From Inhella sp. (GTDB lineage: Bacteria; Pseudomonadota; Gammaproteobacteria; Burkholderiales; Burkholderiaceae_C), in NCBI RefSeq assembly GCF_027532025.1, contig NZ_JAPZSY010000025.1:1-64000 (forward strand): a stretch of 64,000 bases of DNA, written 5' to 3'. The stretch's first letter is position 1. The number at the start of each line of letters is the position of its first letter. The notes beneath the pieces were generated by a model. It did no database searches, was not told the DNA's origin, and saw only the letters and a list, made by a program, of their open reading frames with translations. The translations under genes were made by a program, and so were the position numbers. This document shows positions 48,355-57,212 of this stretch, in pieces.

Positions 48355-51228
48355 ATGCACCCGAACCGATTCCGCGCTGCCCCCCGCAGCCCCCGCACCA
48401 CGCTGGCCGTGGCCCTGTCCCTGACCCTGGCCGGCGCCCTGGCGCCCGCCAGCGCCGCGGTCGTCATCAGCCAGTTGTACGGGGGCGGCGGCAATTCGGG
48501 CGCGCCCTTCAACGCCGACTTCGTCGAGTTGCGCAACACGGGCAGCAGCCCGGTGACGCTGACCGGCTGGTCCTTGCAGTACGCCTCGGCCACCGGCAGC
48601 TCCTGGAGCCGCTTCAACCTGAGCGGCAGCATCCCGGCGGGCGGCTTCTTTTTGGTGCAGCTGGCTGGCGGGGCCAACGGCTCGCCCCTGCCGGTGGCGC
48701 CCGACCAAACCGGCACCGCCATCAACATGAGCGGCACCGCAGGCAAGCTGGCCTTGGTCGCCAACACCACCGCTTTGAGCGGCACCTGCCCCATCCCCAG
48801 CGCCACCGTGCTCGACTTCGTGGGCTACGGCAGCGCCAACTGCAGCGAAGGCGGCACCCCCGCCCCGGGCACGGCCAACGCCACGGGTCTGACCCGCGCC
48901 AACGCAGGCTGCACCGACACCCAGGTCAACGGCAGCGACTTCAGCGTCGTCACGCCCGCGCCCCGCCACAGCGGAACCGCCGCCCCAGCCTGCGGCGGTG
49001 CGGTCGAACCGCCGCCTCCGCCCCCGCCCCCGCCGCCGGCCCCTCCGCCTGCCGATGCGCCGCTGGAAACCTCCATCCCCGCCGTGCAAGGCACGGGCGC
49101 CAAGAGCCCGCTGGAAGGGCAAAACGTGGCCGTGCAAGGCGTGGTCACCCGCCTGATCAGCAACGGCTTCTTCCTTCAAGACCCGGCCGGTGACGGCAAC
49201 CCCGCGACGTCCGACGGCATCTTCGTGTACACCGGCAGCACCAGCTACCCCGCCGCGGTCGTGGGGAATCGCCTGCGCGTCGTCGGCCGCGTCACCGAGT
49301 TCAACGTCGGCTCCACCAGCAACGCCCAAACCTTGGCCCGCCCCTTGACCGAGTTGACCAACCTCAGCGAGGTCAGCTTGCTGGGCACCGGCAGCGTGGT
49401 GCCCACCCCCATCACCTTGCCCCTGGGGCAAGGCGACTTGGAGCGTTACGAAGGCATGCTGGTCAGCATCTCAGGGCCGTTCACGATCAGCCAAAACGCC
49501 TTCCAGGCCCGCTACGGCCAAATCACCCTGGCCGCTGGAACGCGACTGGAGACCCCCACCAACCGCCACCGCCCCGGCAGCGCCCAAGCCTTGGCCTTGG
49601 CCCAAGCCAACGCGGCGCGGCGCCTCATCCTGGACGATGGCAGCAGCGCGCAATACCCCGCAACCACCCCTTACCTGAACGCCAGCGCCCTGCCGCGCAC
49701 CGGTGACGTCCTCGTGGGCCCGTTGACCGGCGTCGTCGACTTCGGCTTGGCCACCGCCTCCAACGCCGGCCCCGCCGACTACAAGCTGCACCCCACCGTG
49801 GCCCCGCAGTTCGGCGTCGCCAACCCGCGCACGCCCTCGCCCGCGGCCGTGGGCGGCAACGTGAAGGTGGGCAGCTTCAACGTCCTGAACTACTTCACCA
49901 CCTTCACCAACGGCCAGAACGTGGCCGGGCAAACGGGCCAAGGCTGCACGGTCGGCAGCAGCACCAGCGCCGGCAACTGCCGCGGGGCCGACAACGTGGC
50001 CGAGTTCGAGCGCCAACGCAGCAAGATCGTCGAAGCCCTGGCGGCCATCCATGCCGACGCCTTCGGCCTGATGGAGGTGCAAAACAACGGCACCGTGGCG
50101 CTGCAAAACCTCGTCGATGCGCTCAACGCCCGCGTGGGCGCAGGCACCTATGCCGTGGCCCCGACACCCGCGCAGGGCACCGGCACCGACGCCATCCGCA
50201 CCGCCGTCATCTACAAGCCGGCGCGCATGACGGCCCTCACACCCACCAGCGACGCCAACCCCGTCCACGAGCGCCCGCCGCTGGCCCAACCCTTCGTGAT
50301 GCCCAACGGCGAGCGCTTCGTGCTGGTGGTCAACCACCTCAAGAGCAAGGGCAGCTGCCCGGGCAGCAGCAGCGTCGGCAACACCGACAGCGGCGACGGC
50401 CAAGGCTGCTGGAACGCCCGGCGCGTGCAGCAAGCCCAGCGTCTGCGCAGCTTCGTGACCGAGGTGCAAACCGCCACCGGCATCCAGGACGCGCTGCTGG
50501 TGGGCGACTTCAACGCCTACGCCATGGAAGACCCGATCCACGATCTGACCAGCAACGGCTACGTGGACCTGATCGAGCGTTACGAGCCCGGGGCTTACTC
50601 GTACGTCTTCGACGCCGCCGCGGGCCGGTTGGACCACCTCATCGCCACGCCCAGCCTCGCCGCCAAGGCCGCTGGCGCCACCCACTGGCACATCAATGCC
50701 GACGAGGGCGAGTGGACCGACTACAACCTGGAAAACAAGGCCCCCGCCTTGTGCAGCGGCCAGACCTGCCCGCCGGACCTGTACGCCGCTGGCCCCTACC
50801 GCTCTTCCGACCACGACCCGATCGTCGCCGGCCTGAACATCTACAAGACTTTGGTGGCCGTCCCCAGCAGCACCAGCCTCACCGGCACGCCGGGCGATGA
50901 CATCCTGGTCAGCGGCGCTGGCCGCCGCACCCTGACGGGCGGCGCCGGCAACGACCAGTTCCAGTTCAGCGCCAGCTTCACCGGCGGCGCCACCCTCACC
51001 GACTTCCAACCCGGTGCCGACACCATCCACCTGCGCGCTGTGCTGCAAGCCCTGGGCATCGCCAGCGCAACGCCCATCGCACAGGGTTACTTGAGCTGCC
51101 GCAGCAGTGGGGGCGACGCCGTCATCAGCCTCGACCCCGATGCCGCCGGACCCGCCCTGCCCCGCGCCATGCTTCTCATCAAAGGCCAGCCCTGCGCCGT
51201 GCTGCACCCCAGCAACTTCGTCTTCTGA
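48355..51228 (+). CDS. Secreted ExeM/NucH-type endonuclease with RTX-like tail
   Basis: A 957-residue secreted nuclease. The signal peptide is cleaved after about residue 34 (APASA). A lamin-tail domain follows (about 36-190), then a Pro-rich linker, an OB-fold region (GQNVAVQGVVTRL), and an endonuclease/exonuclease/phosphatase domain with VKVGSFNVLNYF, LMEVQNNG, VVNHLKSKG, LVGDFNAY, RLDHLIAT and SSDHDPIV. The C-terminus has GTPGDD and GGAGNDQFQF repeats and a TLTDFQPGADTIHLR element like RTX proteins, instead of a GlyGly-CTERM tail. It probably degrades extracellular DNA for phosphate or biofilm turnover. Confidence 0.9.
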   Translation: MHPNRFRAAPRSPRTTLAVALSLTLAGALAPASAAVVISQLYGGGGNSGAPFNADFVELRNTGSSPVTLTGWSLQYASATGSSWSRFNLSGSIPAGGFFLVQLAGGANGSPLPVAPDQTGTAINMSGTAGKLALVANTTALSGTCPIPSATVLDFVGYGSANCSEGGTPAPGTANATGLTRANAGCTDTQVNGSDFSVVTPAPRHSGTAAPACGGAVEPPPPPPPPPPAPPPADAPLETSIPAVQGTGAKSPLEGQNVAVQGVVTRLISNGFFLQDPAGDGNPATSDGIFVYTGSTSYPAAVVGNRLRVVGRVTEFNVGSTSNAQTLARPLTELTNLSEVSLLGTGSVVPTPITLPLGQGDLERYEGMLVSISGPFTISQNAFQARYGQITLAAGTRLETPTNRHRPGSAQALALAQANAARRLILDDGSSAQYPATTPYLNASALPRTGDVLVGPLTGVVDFGLATASNAGPADYKLHPTVAPQFGVANPRTPSPAAVGGNVKVGSFNVLNYFTTFTNGQNVAGQTGQGCTVGSSTSAGNCRGADNVAEFERQRSKIVEALAAIHADAFGLMEVQNNGTVALQNLVDALNARVGAGTYAVAPTPAQGTGTDAIRTAVIYKPARMTALTPTSDANPVHERPPLAQPFVMPNGERFVLVVNHLKSKGSCPGSSSVGNTDSGDGQGCWNARRVQQAQRLRSFVTEVQTATGIQDALLVGDFNAYAMEDPIHDLTSNGYVDLIERYEPGAYSYVFDAAAGRLDHLIATPSLAAKAAGATHWHINADEGEWTDYNLENKAPALCSGQTCPPDLYAAGPYRSSDHDPIVAGLNIYKTLVAVPSSTSLTGTPGDDILVSGAGRRTLTGGAGNDQFQFSASFTGGATLTDFQPGADTIHLRAVLQALGIASATPIAQGYLSCRSSGGDAVISLDPDAAGPALPRAMLLIKGQPCAVLHPSNFVF

Positions 51229-51248
51229 ACGCACCGAGACCCAGCACC

Positions 51249-51755
51249 ATGTCCCTCCTGAAAACCCTCTTGGCCGCCCTCGTCCTGACCCTGGCGAGCG
51301 CGAGCGCCCAAGCCGAAGCCATCTACCGCTTCAACGGCGGCGCCGACTCCGGCAGCTTGACCGGCAGCAGCTACGAAGGCGAGTTCCGCTTCGACGACGT
51401 GGCCGCCGATTTCGACGGCTGGACCCTGCTCACCGACTTTCGGTTCATGGGCTTCGGCCTGGACCTCGGCCTGAGTGACGCCGACCCCACCGCCACGCCC
51501 GTGGCCTGGTTCGCGGCAGGGCAGTTTCTGGGCATCGACTACCGGTCCATCGGCGGTTCGGCCATGCCCAGTGTGACGCTGATGGCCGGCTTCTTCGACC
51601 TCAGCGAGGCCTACCTCGCCTACGGCAACGCCGCCGGCGTGGACGGCTTTGGTGGCCTGAACTTCCAACGCCTGACGGCCGAGGTGCCCGAACCCACCAC
51701 CGCCGGTCTGCTGCTGCTCGGCCTGCTGGGCCTGGCCCAGCGCCGCCGCCGCTGA
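51249..51755 (+). CDS. PEP-CTERM sorting domain protein
   Basis: A 168-residue exported protein. The signal peptide ends around ASAQA (residue 22). The C-terminus is VPEP, a hydrophobic helix (TTAGLLLLGLLGLA) and a final QRRRR, the PEP-CTERM/exosortase signal. The middle is Gly/Asp/Phe-rich with no recognised domain. It follows the nuclease by 20 bases and may be co-transcribed. Exosortase genes are not in the window. Confidence 0.9.
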   Translation: MSLLKTLLAALVLTLASASAQAEAIYRFNGGADSGSLTGSSYEGEFRFDDVAADFDGWTLLTDFRFMGFGLDLGLSDADPTATPVAWFAAGQFLGIDYRSIGGSAMPSVTLMAGFFDLSEAYLAYGNAAGVDGFGGLNFQRLTAEVPEPTTAGLLLLGLLGLAQRRRR

Positions 51756-51783
51756 AACACACCCGTCGCGGCCCAGGCGCGGT

Positions 51784-51789
51784 GCATAA
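51784..51789 (+). promoter_or_regulatory. Possible -10 box of tRNA-Gly
   Basis: CATAAT lies 19 bases before the tRNA 5' end, followed by a GC-rich discriminator (CCGCGCCCTGC), typical of stable-RNA promoters. No good -35 is visible. Confidence 0.35.
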
Positions 51790-51802
51790 TCCGCGCCCTG
51801 CT

Positions 51803-51876
51803 GCGGGTGTAGTTCAATGGTAGAACGGCAGCTTCCCAAGCTTCATACGAGGGTTCGATTCCCTTCACCCGCTCCA
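51803..51876 (+). tRNA. tRNA-Gly, anticodon CCC
   Basis: The acceptor arm GCGGGTG pairs with CACCCGC, and CCA is encoded (51874-51876). The D arm (GTTCAATGGTAGAAC), anticodon loop TTCCCAA and T arm (GAGGGTTCGATTCCCTT) are all present, 74 nt in total. The anticodon stem GCAGC/GCTTC has one C-U mismatch at the 28-42 pair. It stands alone between the PEP-CTERM gene and a hydrolase. Confidence 0.97.
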
Positions 51877-52002
51877 GACCCCTTCACAGCCAGAACCGGC
51901 TGGCCCCTTGAAGCCCGACCCACCACGCCGCATCAGCGGCGTTGTCGTTTCTGAAGCAAGTGGCACGCGAGGGCAGCGGCCGGGGGACGCGCCAGCCGCG
52001 AG

Positions 52003-52974
52003 TCACCGCCGTGCGCGCAGCGCCGGCACGGCCGCTTCCAACTCGTCGAACCAGCTCGGCCACAGGCGTTCGCCCACGTGGCGGGCGAAGGGGGCGAAGT
52101 GCCCCACGCGGCGCTGACCAATGTCGCGCGGGTGCAAGCGGCGCATTTCCGCGCGACCGGGCGCACTCGCGAAGGCGTCCACCAAGGCTTGCACGGCCCG
52201 CTCGGGCCCGAAGACCCAGTCGTCGCTGATGCACCAGAAGTGCGCCACGCCGCGCCAGTCGCGGGTGCACAGGCGTTGGGCCATGTCGGGGTCACCCAGG
52301 TAATAGTTGGGCAACTGCCCCCAACGCGACCAATCCAGCGCCGCGTCGGCGGGCAGGTCCTCGCCACCGCCCAACGCCACGCCGGGCAGGCGCCCCGTCC
52401 AGCACACCCAAGCGGGCACATAGCGGCGAAAGAAAAACCGCGCGCCCCAACGCTGATGGGCCGAGGGCCAGTGCTCGAAGTAGGGCAACTGCGCCCCCAC
52501 GCACAGCGCGGCGTCGACGCCCGCCAGCGACGGTTGCAGGGGCAAGGCATGGCCACCGAGGGAGTGACCCACCCACACCACCGGCACCCCAGCCACGCGC
52601 GCCCGCGCCTGCACGGCGTCCAACGCCAGCGGCAGGTCGCGCAGCATCCACGACCGCATGCTCGCGCCCTCGGCCATCGCCGCGCGGGAGTCGGCCAAGC
52701 CGGCGTAGTCCAGGGTCAGGACGGCGTAGCCCCGGGCGGCCATCCAACGCGCCAGAGCCGCGTAAAAGCGCTGCGGAACACCCGTGGCCGGGGCGATGAG
52801 GGCGGCCGCCCGCCAAGCACGCCGCGGCTCGAACCAGCGCAGGGCCAGGTGGTGTTGTCCCCCCACGGGCAGCCATGCGGGCACCTCATCGTGCAGGGCA
52901 TCGTCTTCCAAGCCCAGGCTGGCATGCAGTTGGACCAGGTTGGGCGACTGGGGCGCGGTCAACAGGGCAGACAT
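52003..52974 (-). CDS. Alpha/beta hydrolase
   Basis: A 323-residue hydrolase of the serine-aminopeptidase-like (predicted COG4757) type. The nucleophile Ser138 lies in VWVGHSLGGHALP. Likely acid and His partners lie in WCISDDWVFGP and RVGHFAPF. No signal peptide. It is divergent from a LysR regulator across 72 bases, which suggests that the regulator controls it. The substrate is unknown. Confidence 0.88.
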   Translation of the reverse strand: MSALLTAPQSPNLVQLHASLGLEDDALHDEVPAWLPVGGQHHLALRWFEPRRAWRAAALIAPATGVPQRFYAALARWMAARGYAVLTLDYAGLADSRAAMAEGASMRSWMLRDLPLALDAVQARARVAGVPVVWVGHSLGGHALPLQPSLAGVDAALCVGAQLPYFEHWPSAHQRWGARFFFRRYVPAWVCWTGRLPGVALGGGEDLPADAALDWSRWGQLPNYYLGDPDMAQRLCTRDWRGVAHFWCISDDWVFGPERAVQALVDAFASAPGRAEMRRLHPRDIGQRRVGHFAPFARHVGERLWPSWFDELEAAVPALRARR

Positions 52975-53016
52975 CGGGGCAACTCCGGCAAAAACATCGA
53001 GGAGCCCATGCTAGAA

Positions 53017-53035
53017 AGTCAATGTTTTGTTGACT
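53017..53035. promoter_or_regulatory. Inverted repeat between hydrolase and lysR genes
   Basis: AGTCAA, seven bases, TTGACT forms a 6-bp dyad in the divergent gap. LysR regulators bind such TCAA/TTGA-type dyads next to their own promoter, so this is a candidate operator. Confidence 0.5.
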
Positions 53036-53046
53036 AGAACAGAGAA

Positions 53047-54015
53047 ATGGCACACACCGGTTCTAAAACCTCACCAATGGCCGCAGGCCTGTCGCAGTTT
53101 CGGCCGCAGCTCGGGCTGGACGCCAATGCGCTGGAGCTGTTTGCCCGGGTGGTGCAAGCCGGCAGCTTTGCGCAAGCGGCCCGGCAATTGGGGCTGACGC
53201 GCGCGGCGGTGAGCCGCCGCATGGCCAGCATCGAGGCGCAAGCCGGGCACAAATTGCTGGCGCGCACCACGCGTTCGCTGGGGCTGACGGAGCCGGGTCG
53301 GCGCCTGGCGCAGCGGGCCAAGGCGGTTTTGGACGCCAGCGAGGCCGCCCGCGCCGCGCTGCGGGCATCGGGTGCGGCGTTGGCGGGCCGCCTGAGGCTG
53401 ACCGCCGTGCCCAGCTTTGGCCGCGCCGTGTTGGTGCCCTTGCTGGCGGCGTTCCAGCGCGAGCATCCCGGGGTTCAGTTCGAGCTGCTGTTCACCGATC
53501 GCCGCGTGGACTTGCTCAGCGAAGGGGTGGACGTGGCGTTTCGCATCACGCACCAGCCGCCCGAAGACTGGGTGGCGGAGCGCCTGATGCCCCTGCGCGT
53601 GGGCGCCTACTCCGCCCCCGAAGCGACCGGCCCCTGGGACAGCCCCGAATCCCTGGCGAGCCGAACCCTGCTCGTGCTGGGACAAGCCCGCGACGAACTC
53701 CCCCTGGCCTGGCAGGCCGCCGACGGGCGCCGCTTGGCGCAGGTCTTGGAAGGCCGGCTGTGCACCTTCAGCGTGGACCTGGACAGCCTGGTGGGCTTGG
53801 CGCGTGCTGGCTTTGGCGTGGTGCTGGCCCCCGACTACTGCGTGGCCCACGACGTGCAAGCCGGCACCCTGGTGAACCGCCTGCCCGCCTGGCACCTGCC
53901 TTTGGCCGAGGGCAGTGAGCTCATGGCCCTGACCCTGCCGCACCCCTTGGTGAGCGAAGCCGCGCGGGCGCTGGTGCGTTTTGCACGTCAGCGGCTGGCC
54001 CCCTCCTCGGGTTGA
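53047..54015 (+). CDS. LysR family transcriptional regulator
   Basis: A 322-residue regulator. The helix-turn-helix is at about residues 22-85 (LELFARVVQAGSFAQAARQL, then TRAAVSRRMASIEAQAG) and is followed by an effector domain with LFTDRRVDLLSEGVDVAFRI, as in the CrgA/AaeR-like group. The start at 53047 is followed by another possible ATG at 53077. Its position divergent from the hydrolase gene suggests local control. Confidence 0.92.
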   Translation: MAHTGSKTSPMAAGLSQFRPQLGLDANALELFARVVQAGSFAQAARQLGLTRAAVSRRMASIEAQAGHKLLARTTRSLGLTEPGRRLAQRAKAVLDASEAARAALRASGAALAGRLRLTAVPSFGRAVLVPLLAAFQREHPGVQFELLFTDRRVDLLSEGVDVAFRITHQPPEDWVAERLMPLRVGAYSAPEATGPWDSPESLASRTLLVLGQARDELPLAWQAADGRRLAQVLEGRLCTFSVDLDSLVGLARAGFGVVLAPDYCVAHDVQAGTLVNRLPAWHLPLAEGSELMALTLPHPLVSEAARALVRFARQRLAPSSG

Positions 54016-54084
54016 GAGGGGAGCCCCTCCATGGGGCATGCCGCGCTCGCTCCGGCCGGCGCAAGACGCGCCGCATGCCCAGCC

Positions 54085-54208
54085 TGGTCCACCTGTTTCG
54101 TCCGGCCACCCCTTCGCCATGCAACCTCTCGGGAGCGCCCATGGTGGTTGGAACCTGGACGTGCATGCGGCGTGAAGCGGTCAACTGCCGTTCTCAGGCT
54201 CAGTGCAG
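54085..54208 (-). repeat. Dispersed repeat, copy B (3' end of HDOD gene)
   Basis: The minus strand from 54208 to 54172 matches copy A at 25360-25396 (34 of 37). Looser similarity goes on to about 54085. The core overlaps the last codons and stop (54200-54202) of the HDOD gene at the same offset as in fliT. Confidence 0.65.
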
Positions 54209-55054
54209 CAACGCATCCACGTCCTGACCCGGGTCGCCTGCGGCCAGCAGGCGATCTCGCAGGTCGTCCAGGTCCAGGTGCATGTGCGCCACCAATTCAG
54301 GCACGGCCTGCTGCAGGGCCTCCACGGGGTCCAGCCCTTTCACCGCGGCATCGGCCAACACCTCGGCCAAGTGCAACACGGCCGCCATGCGAGAGAACGG
54401 GCGCCGCTCCAGCGGTTCGCTCGCATCCGTGAAGGCTCTCACCATCTCGTTGGGGAAGTGCCAATGCGCCGCCAGCGAGGCCGTGACGTGCGCATGGGTG
54501 CAGCCAAATCGATGTTGCTCGAGCGAGTAGCGGCTGCCCGGCTCACCGGCCAGGCGCTCAACCTCGGCCACTTGCTCGGGCGCGCTCAAGGCCATCAACA
54601 ACTGACCGGTACGCAGCATCATGCCGGCCACGAACACTTCGTCGGCCTCCAAACGCACCAACTTGCCCAGGATGCGCGCGTAGGTGGCGGTGATGGCCGC
54701 GTGCCGCCAAACGTGGCGGCGATCCAAGCCCTGGACCTCGGGGAAGCGTCCGCTGATGGCGGCAGCCATGCTCAGGTTGCGCAGCATGGTCAGGCCCAAG
54801 GCGTTGGCGGCGTCCATGAGGGTGGACACGTTGTGCGATGGATTGAAGCGCGCGCTGTTGGCCAGGCGCAGCACGCGTGCGCTGAGCGTGGGGTCCTTTT
54901 CGATGAGATCGGCCAGGGCCCGCAGGCTGACGTTGGGATCGTCGAAGCTCTTGATCAAGCGCGCCGCCACCTCGGGCATCGGCCGCAACTGCGCGTGGTT
55001 GGCAAAGAAGGTCTCCGCGCTGGGCGGAATGGCAAGGGGTTGGGCGAGCGTCAT
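54200..55054 (-). CDS. HDOD domain signalling protein
   Basis: A 284-residue protein made almost wholly of an HDOD (HD-related output) domain: LRPMPEVAARLIKSFDDPNVS, DPTLSARVLRLANSARFN, AANALGLTMLRNLSMAAAI. The catalytic HD pair of phosphohydrolases is not conserved, as is usual for HDOD. Such proteins act in stress, motility and c-di-GMP linked regulation. The partner is unknown. Its C-terminus lies in the dispersed repeat. Confidence 0.92.
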   Translation of the reverse strand: MTLAQPLAIPPSAETFFANHAQLRPMPEVAARLIKSFDDPNVSLRALADLIEKDPTLSARVLRLANSARFNPSHNVSTLMDAANALGLTMLRNLSMAAAISGRFPEVQGLDRRHVWRHAAITATYARILGKLVRLEADEVFVAGMMLRTGQLLMALSAPEQVAEVERLAGEPGSRYSLEQHRFGCTHAHVTASLAAHWHFPNEMVRAFTDASEPLERRPFSRMAAVLHLAEVLADAAVKGLDPVEALQQAVPELVAHMHLDLDDLRDRLLAAGDPGQDVDALLH

Positions 55055-55088
55055 GTCGGGTCCTTTCGTGCGCCGACGCTACCGCAAC

Positions 55089-56003
55089 TCAGCCGCGCGG
55101 CCTGCGCAATTCGTCGCGCAATCGGTCGAGGCCAACCCGAGTCTCGGGGGCCACCGCCACGCGTGGCGCCGGCTTGATGGCGTGCCCCACGACGAACTCC
55201 AAGGTCAGCGCCAGGCGGCCGTCCGCGCCCGTCAAATGCGCCGCCATGGCGTCCCGCCAGCGCTGGCGCCAGCGTGGCGTACGGAGCCCCTTGTGGCGGT
55301 CGGCGTGCACATTGCCCCCCAAGGCCGCCAAGTCGCGCCACAGCGCATCGGCATCGGGCCAAGTCAGGGTCAAGCGTTCCTGGTCCATCACCGGCTCGGC
55401 GAACCCGGCCTCGACCAACAGGTCCCCGATGTCGTGCAGGTCCACCCAAGCGGGCGTGACCGGGCCCCAGCCCTCGGCGTTGTAGGCGCGGCGCAACTCC
55501 AGCAGGCTGTCGGGGCCCCAGCAGGAGAACAGCACGAAGCCGTCCACCGCGAGCGCCCGGTGCCAAGTGGCCAGGGCGGCTCTCAGGTTCGCCGCGCCGT
55601 GCAAGCCCAAGTTGGCCCACAGCAACTGCGCCTGCCCCTCGGGCAAAGCCTGAGGGGCCACCACCGTGGCAAGCGGCGCGCGCCAAGGCTGCCACCAAGC
55701 CGGACGCAGGCGGCGTGCCGCATCGGCATGCGCCTCCACCCAACTGTGTTGGGCCTCGGGGTAGCGACGGCGCAAGGCCGCATCGCCACCGCCCCACAGC
55801 GGTTGCCATTGCACGATCCGATGCACCGCCAGCTTGATCCAATCCAGCCGCTCGGCCATGCGCTCGGCCAGTTGGGCGTGCAGCCAAGGCGTTTCTCCCA
55901 GGGCCTGCCAGCGCCGCGCTTGCCGAGCCAGGGCCTGCGGGTGCAAGCGAGTCGCGCTCAGCAACGCGGGGTCGGCATCGGAAAACGGCGCAAGGATGGA
56001 CAT
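55089..56003 (-). CDS. BioC-like methyltransferase with degenerate SAM motif
   Basis: Resembles BioC, the malonyl-ACP O-methyltransferase of biotin synthesis, in the region LLWANLGLHGAANLRAALATWHRALAVDGFVLFSCWGPDSLLELR. It has 304 residues from ATG 56003. Motif I, normally a D/E-x-GxGxG glycine loop, reads VQWQPLWGGGDAALRRRYP (about 64-82), without the acidic residue. It is divergent from comF, with starts 23 bases apart; comF-bioC neighbours are common in betaproteobacteria. Activity is uncertain. Confidence 0.75.
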   Translation of the reverse strand: MSILAPFSDADPALLSATRLHPQALARQARRWQALGETPWLHAQLAERMAERLDWIKLAVHRIVQWQPLWGGGDAALRRRYPEAQHSWVEAHADAARRLRPAWWQPWRAPLATVVAPQALPEGQAQLLWANLGLHGAANLRAALATWHRALAVDGFVLFSCWGPDSLLELRRAYNAEGWGPVTPAWVDLHDIGDLLVEAGFAEPVMDQERLTLTWPDADALWRDLAALGGNVHADRHKGLRTPRWRQRWRDAMAAHLTGADGRLALTLEFVVGHAIKPAPRVAVAPETRVGLDRLRDELRRPRG

Positions 56004-56025
56004 GGCAACGCAGTATCGTGCCGCC

Positions 56026-56733
56026 ATGCTGCGCGCCGTGCTCGACCCCCGCCGGTGGCCCTTGCCTGGGGGCTGTCAGATCTGCCTGGCCTGGGGGCAA
56101 GACCGGCTGTGCCGGGACTGCGTGACCCGCTTTGCGCCGGCGCTGGACCGCTGCCCACGGTGCGCCTTGGTCCTGCGTGCCGGCGCCTGCCCCGACTGCC
56201 TGCGCGAGCCGCTGCCGCTGGACGCCACCGTGGCCGCGGTGGACTACGGCGCGCCCTGGGACGGCCTGGTGCATGGCCTGAAGTACCACGCCCGGCTGAG
56301 CGCCGGCATGGCGCTGGCCGACTTGCTGGCTGCCGCCGTGCGGCGTTCCGGGGTCGCCATGGACGGCGTGCAGTTGCTGCCGGTGCCGCTGCACCCCCAG
56401 CGCTTGGCCGAGCGCGGGCACAACCAAGCGCACGAGATCGCCCGCCACCTGTCGCGCGCCTTGGGTCTGCGCCTGCCATCGCCGCTCGTGCAGCGCCTGG
56501 CCGACACGCCGTCGCAGGCACTGGCGCCCGATCGGCAAACCCGGCAACAGCGCCTGCGGGAGGCCTTCGCGCTGCGCGCCGGCGCTTCCGTGGCCGGACA
56601 ACATTGGGCATTGGTGGACGACGTGATGACGACTGGTGCGACGATGTCGGCTTTGGCCGCGCTGCTCCGGCGCCACGGCGCCGCGTCGGTCCAGGCATGG
56701 TGCGTGGCGCGCACCCCGCGTCCGACCGACTGA
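56026..56733 (+). CDS. comF: ComF family protein
   Basis: Phosphoribosyltransferase-fold protein linked to DNA uptake or processing. It has 235 residues. Eight N-terminal cysteines in CxxC pairs (C17/20, 29/32, 43/46, 55/58) form a zinc-ribbon region, and the PRTase loop is LVDDVMTTGATMSALA. An earlier ATG at 56002 is possible but would overlap the divergent gene. Confidence 0.93.
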   Translation: MLRAVLDPRRWPLPGGCQICLAWGQDRLCRDCVTRFAPALDRCPRCALVLRAGACPDCLREPLPLDATVAAVDYGAPWDGLVHGLKYHARLSAGMALADLLAAAVRRSGVAMDGVQLLPVPLHPQRLAERGHNQAHEIARHLSRALGLRLPSPLVQRLADTPSQALAPDRQTRQQRLREAFALRAGASVAGQHWALVDDVMTTGATMSALAALLRRHGAASVQAWCVARTPRPTD

Positions 56734-56741
56734 CCCTCCGC

Positions 56742-57212
56742 ATGTTCAACATCGTCCTCGTCCACCCCGAGATCCCACCCAACACGGGCAACGCCATCCG
56801 CTTGTCGGCCAACACCGGCTGCCGCCTGCACTTGGTGCGGCCGCTGGGCTTCAGCCTGGAAGACAAGCTGCTGCAACGCGCCGGGCTGGACTATCACGAG
56901 TACGCCGACCTGCGCGTGCACGACGATTGGGCCGCCTTCTTGGCGACCGAGCAGCCGCCACCCGAGCGCGTCTTCGCCTTCACCACCCGCGGCACCACCG
57001 GCTTCCATCGGGTGAGTTGGCAGGCGGGCGATTGGTTGGTGTTCGGCTCCGAGAGCGCGGGCTTGCCTGCCGACATCCAGAGCCAGATCGACGTCGCCCG
57101 CTGGCTGCGTTTGCCCATACGACCCCAGCAGCGCAGCCTGAACCTCAGCAATGCCGTGGCCGTGGCCGTGTTCGAAGCCTGGCGACAGCACGGTTACGAG
57201 GGCGCGGTGTGA
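56742..57212 (+). CDS. trmL: tRNA (cytidine34-2'-O)-methyltransferase TrmL
   Basis: SPOUT-family enzyme that methylates the wobble base of leucine tRNAs. It has 156 residues with the motifs NIVLVHPEIPPNTGNAIRLS, LVFGSESAGLP and RSLNLSNAVAVAVFEAWRQ, which form the knotted SAM site. It starts eight bases after comF. Its TGA overlaps the next GTG. Confidence 0.95.
   Translation: MFNIVLVHPEIPPNTGNAIRLSANTGCRLHLVRPLGFSLEDKLLQRAGLDYHEYADLRVHDDWAAFLATEQPPPERVFAFTTRGTTGFHRVSWQAGDWLVFGSESAGLPADIQSQIDVARWLRLPIRPQQRSLNLSNAVAVAVFEAWRQHGYEGAV

Noticed and set aside
48118-49431. In-frame open extension of the permease gene to 49431
   Set aside because: It runs antisense to the well-supported nuclease gene, is Gly/Arg-rich low-complexity sequence and has no domain. 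The permease N-terminus fits the ATG at 48117.
51877-52002. Integrated element downstream of tRNA-Gly
   Set aside because: No integrase, no direct repeat of the tRNA 3' end, and normal composition in the following genes.
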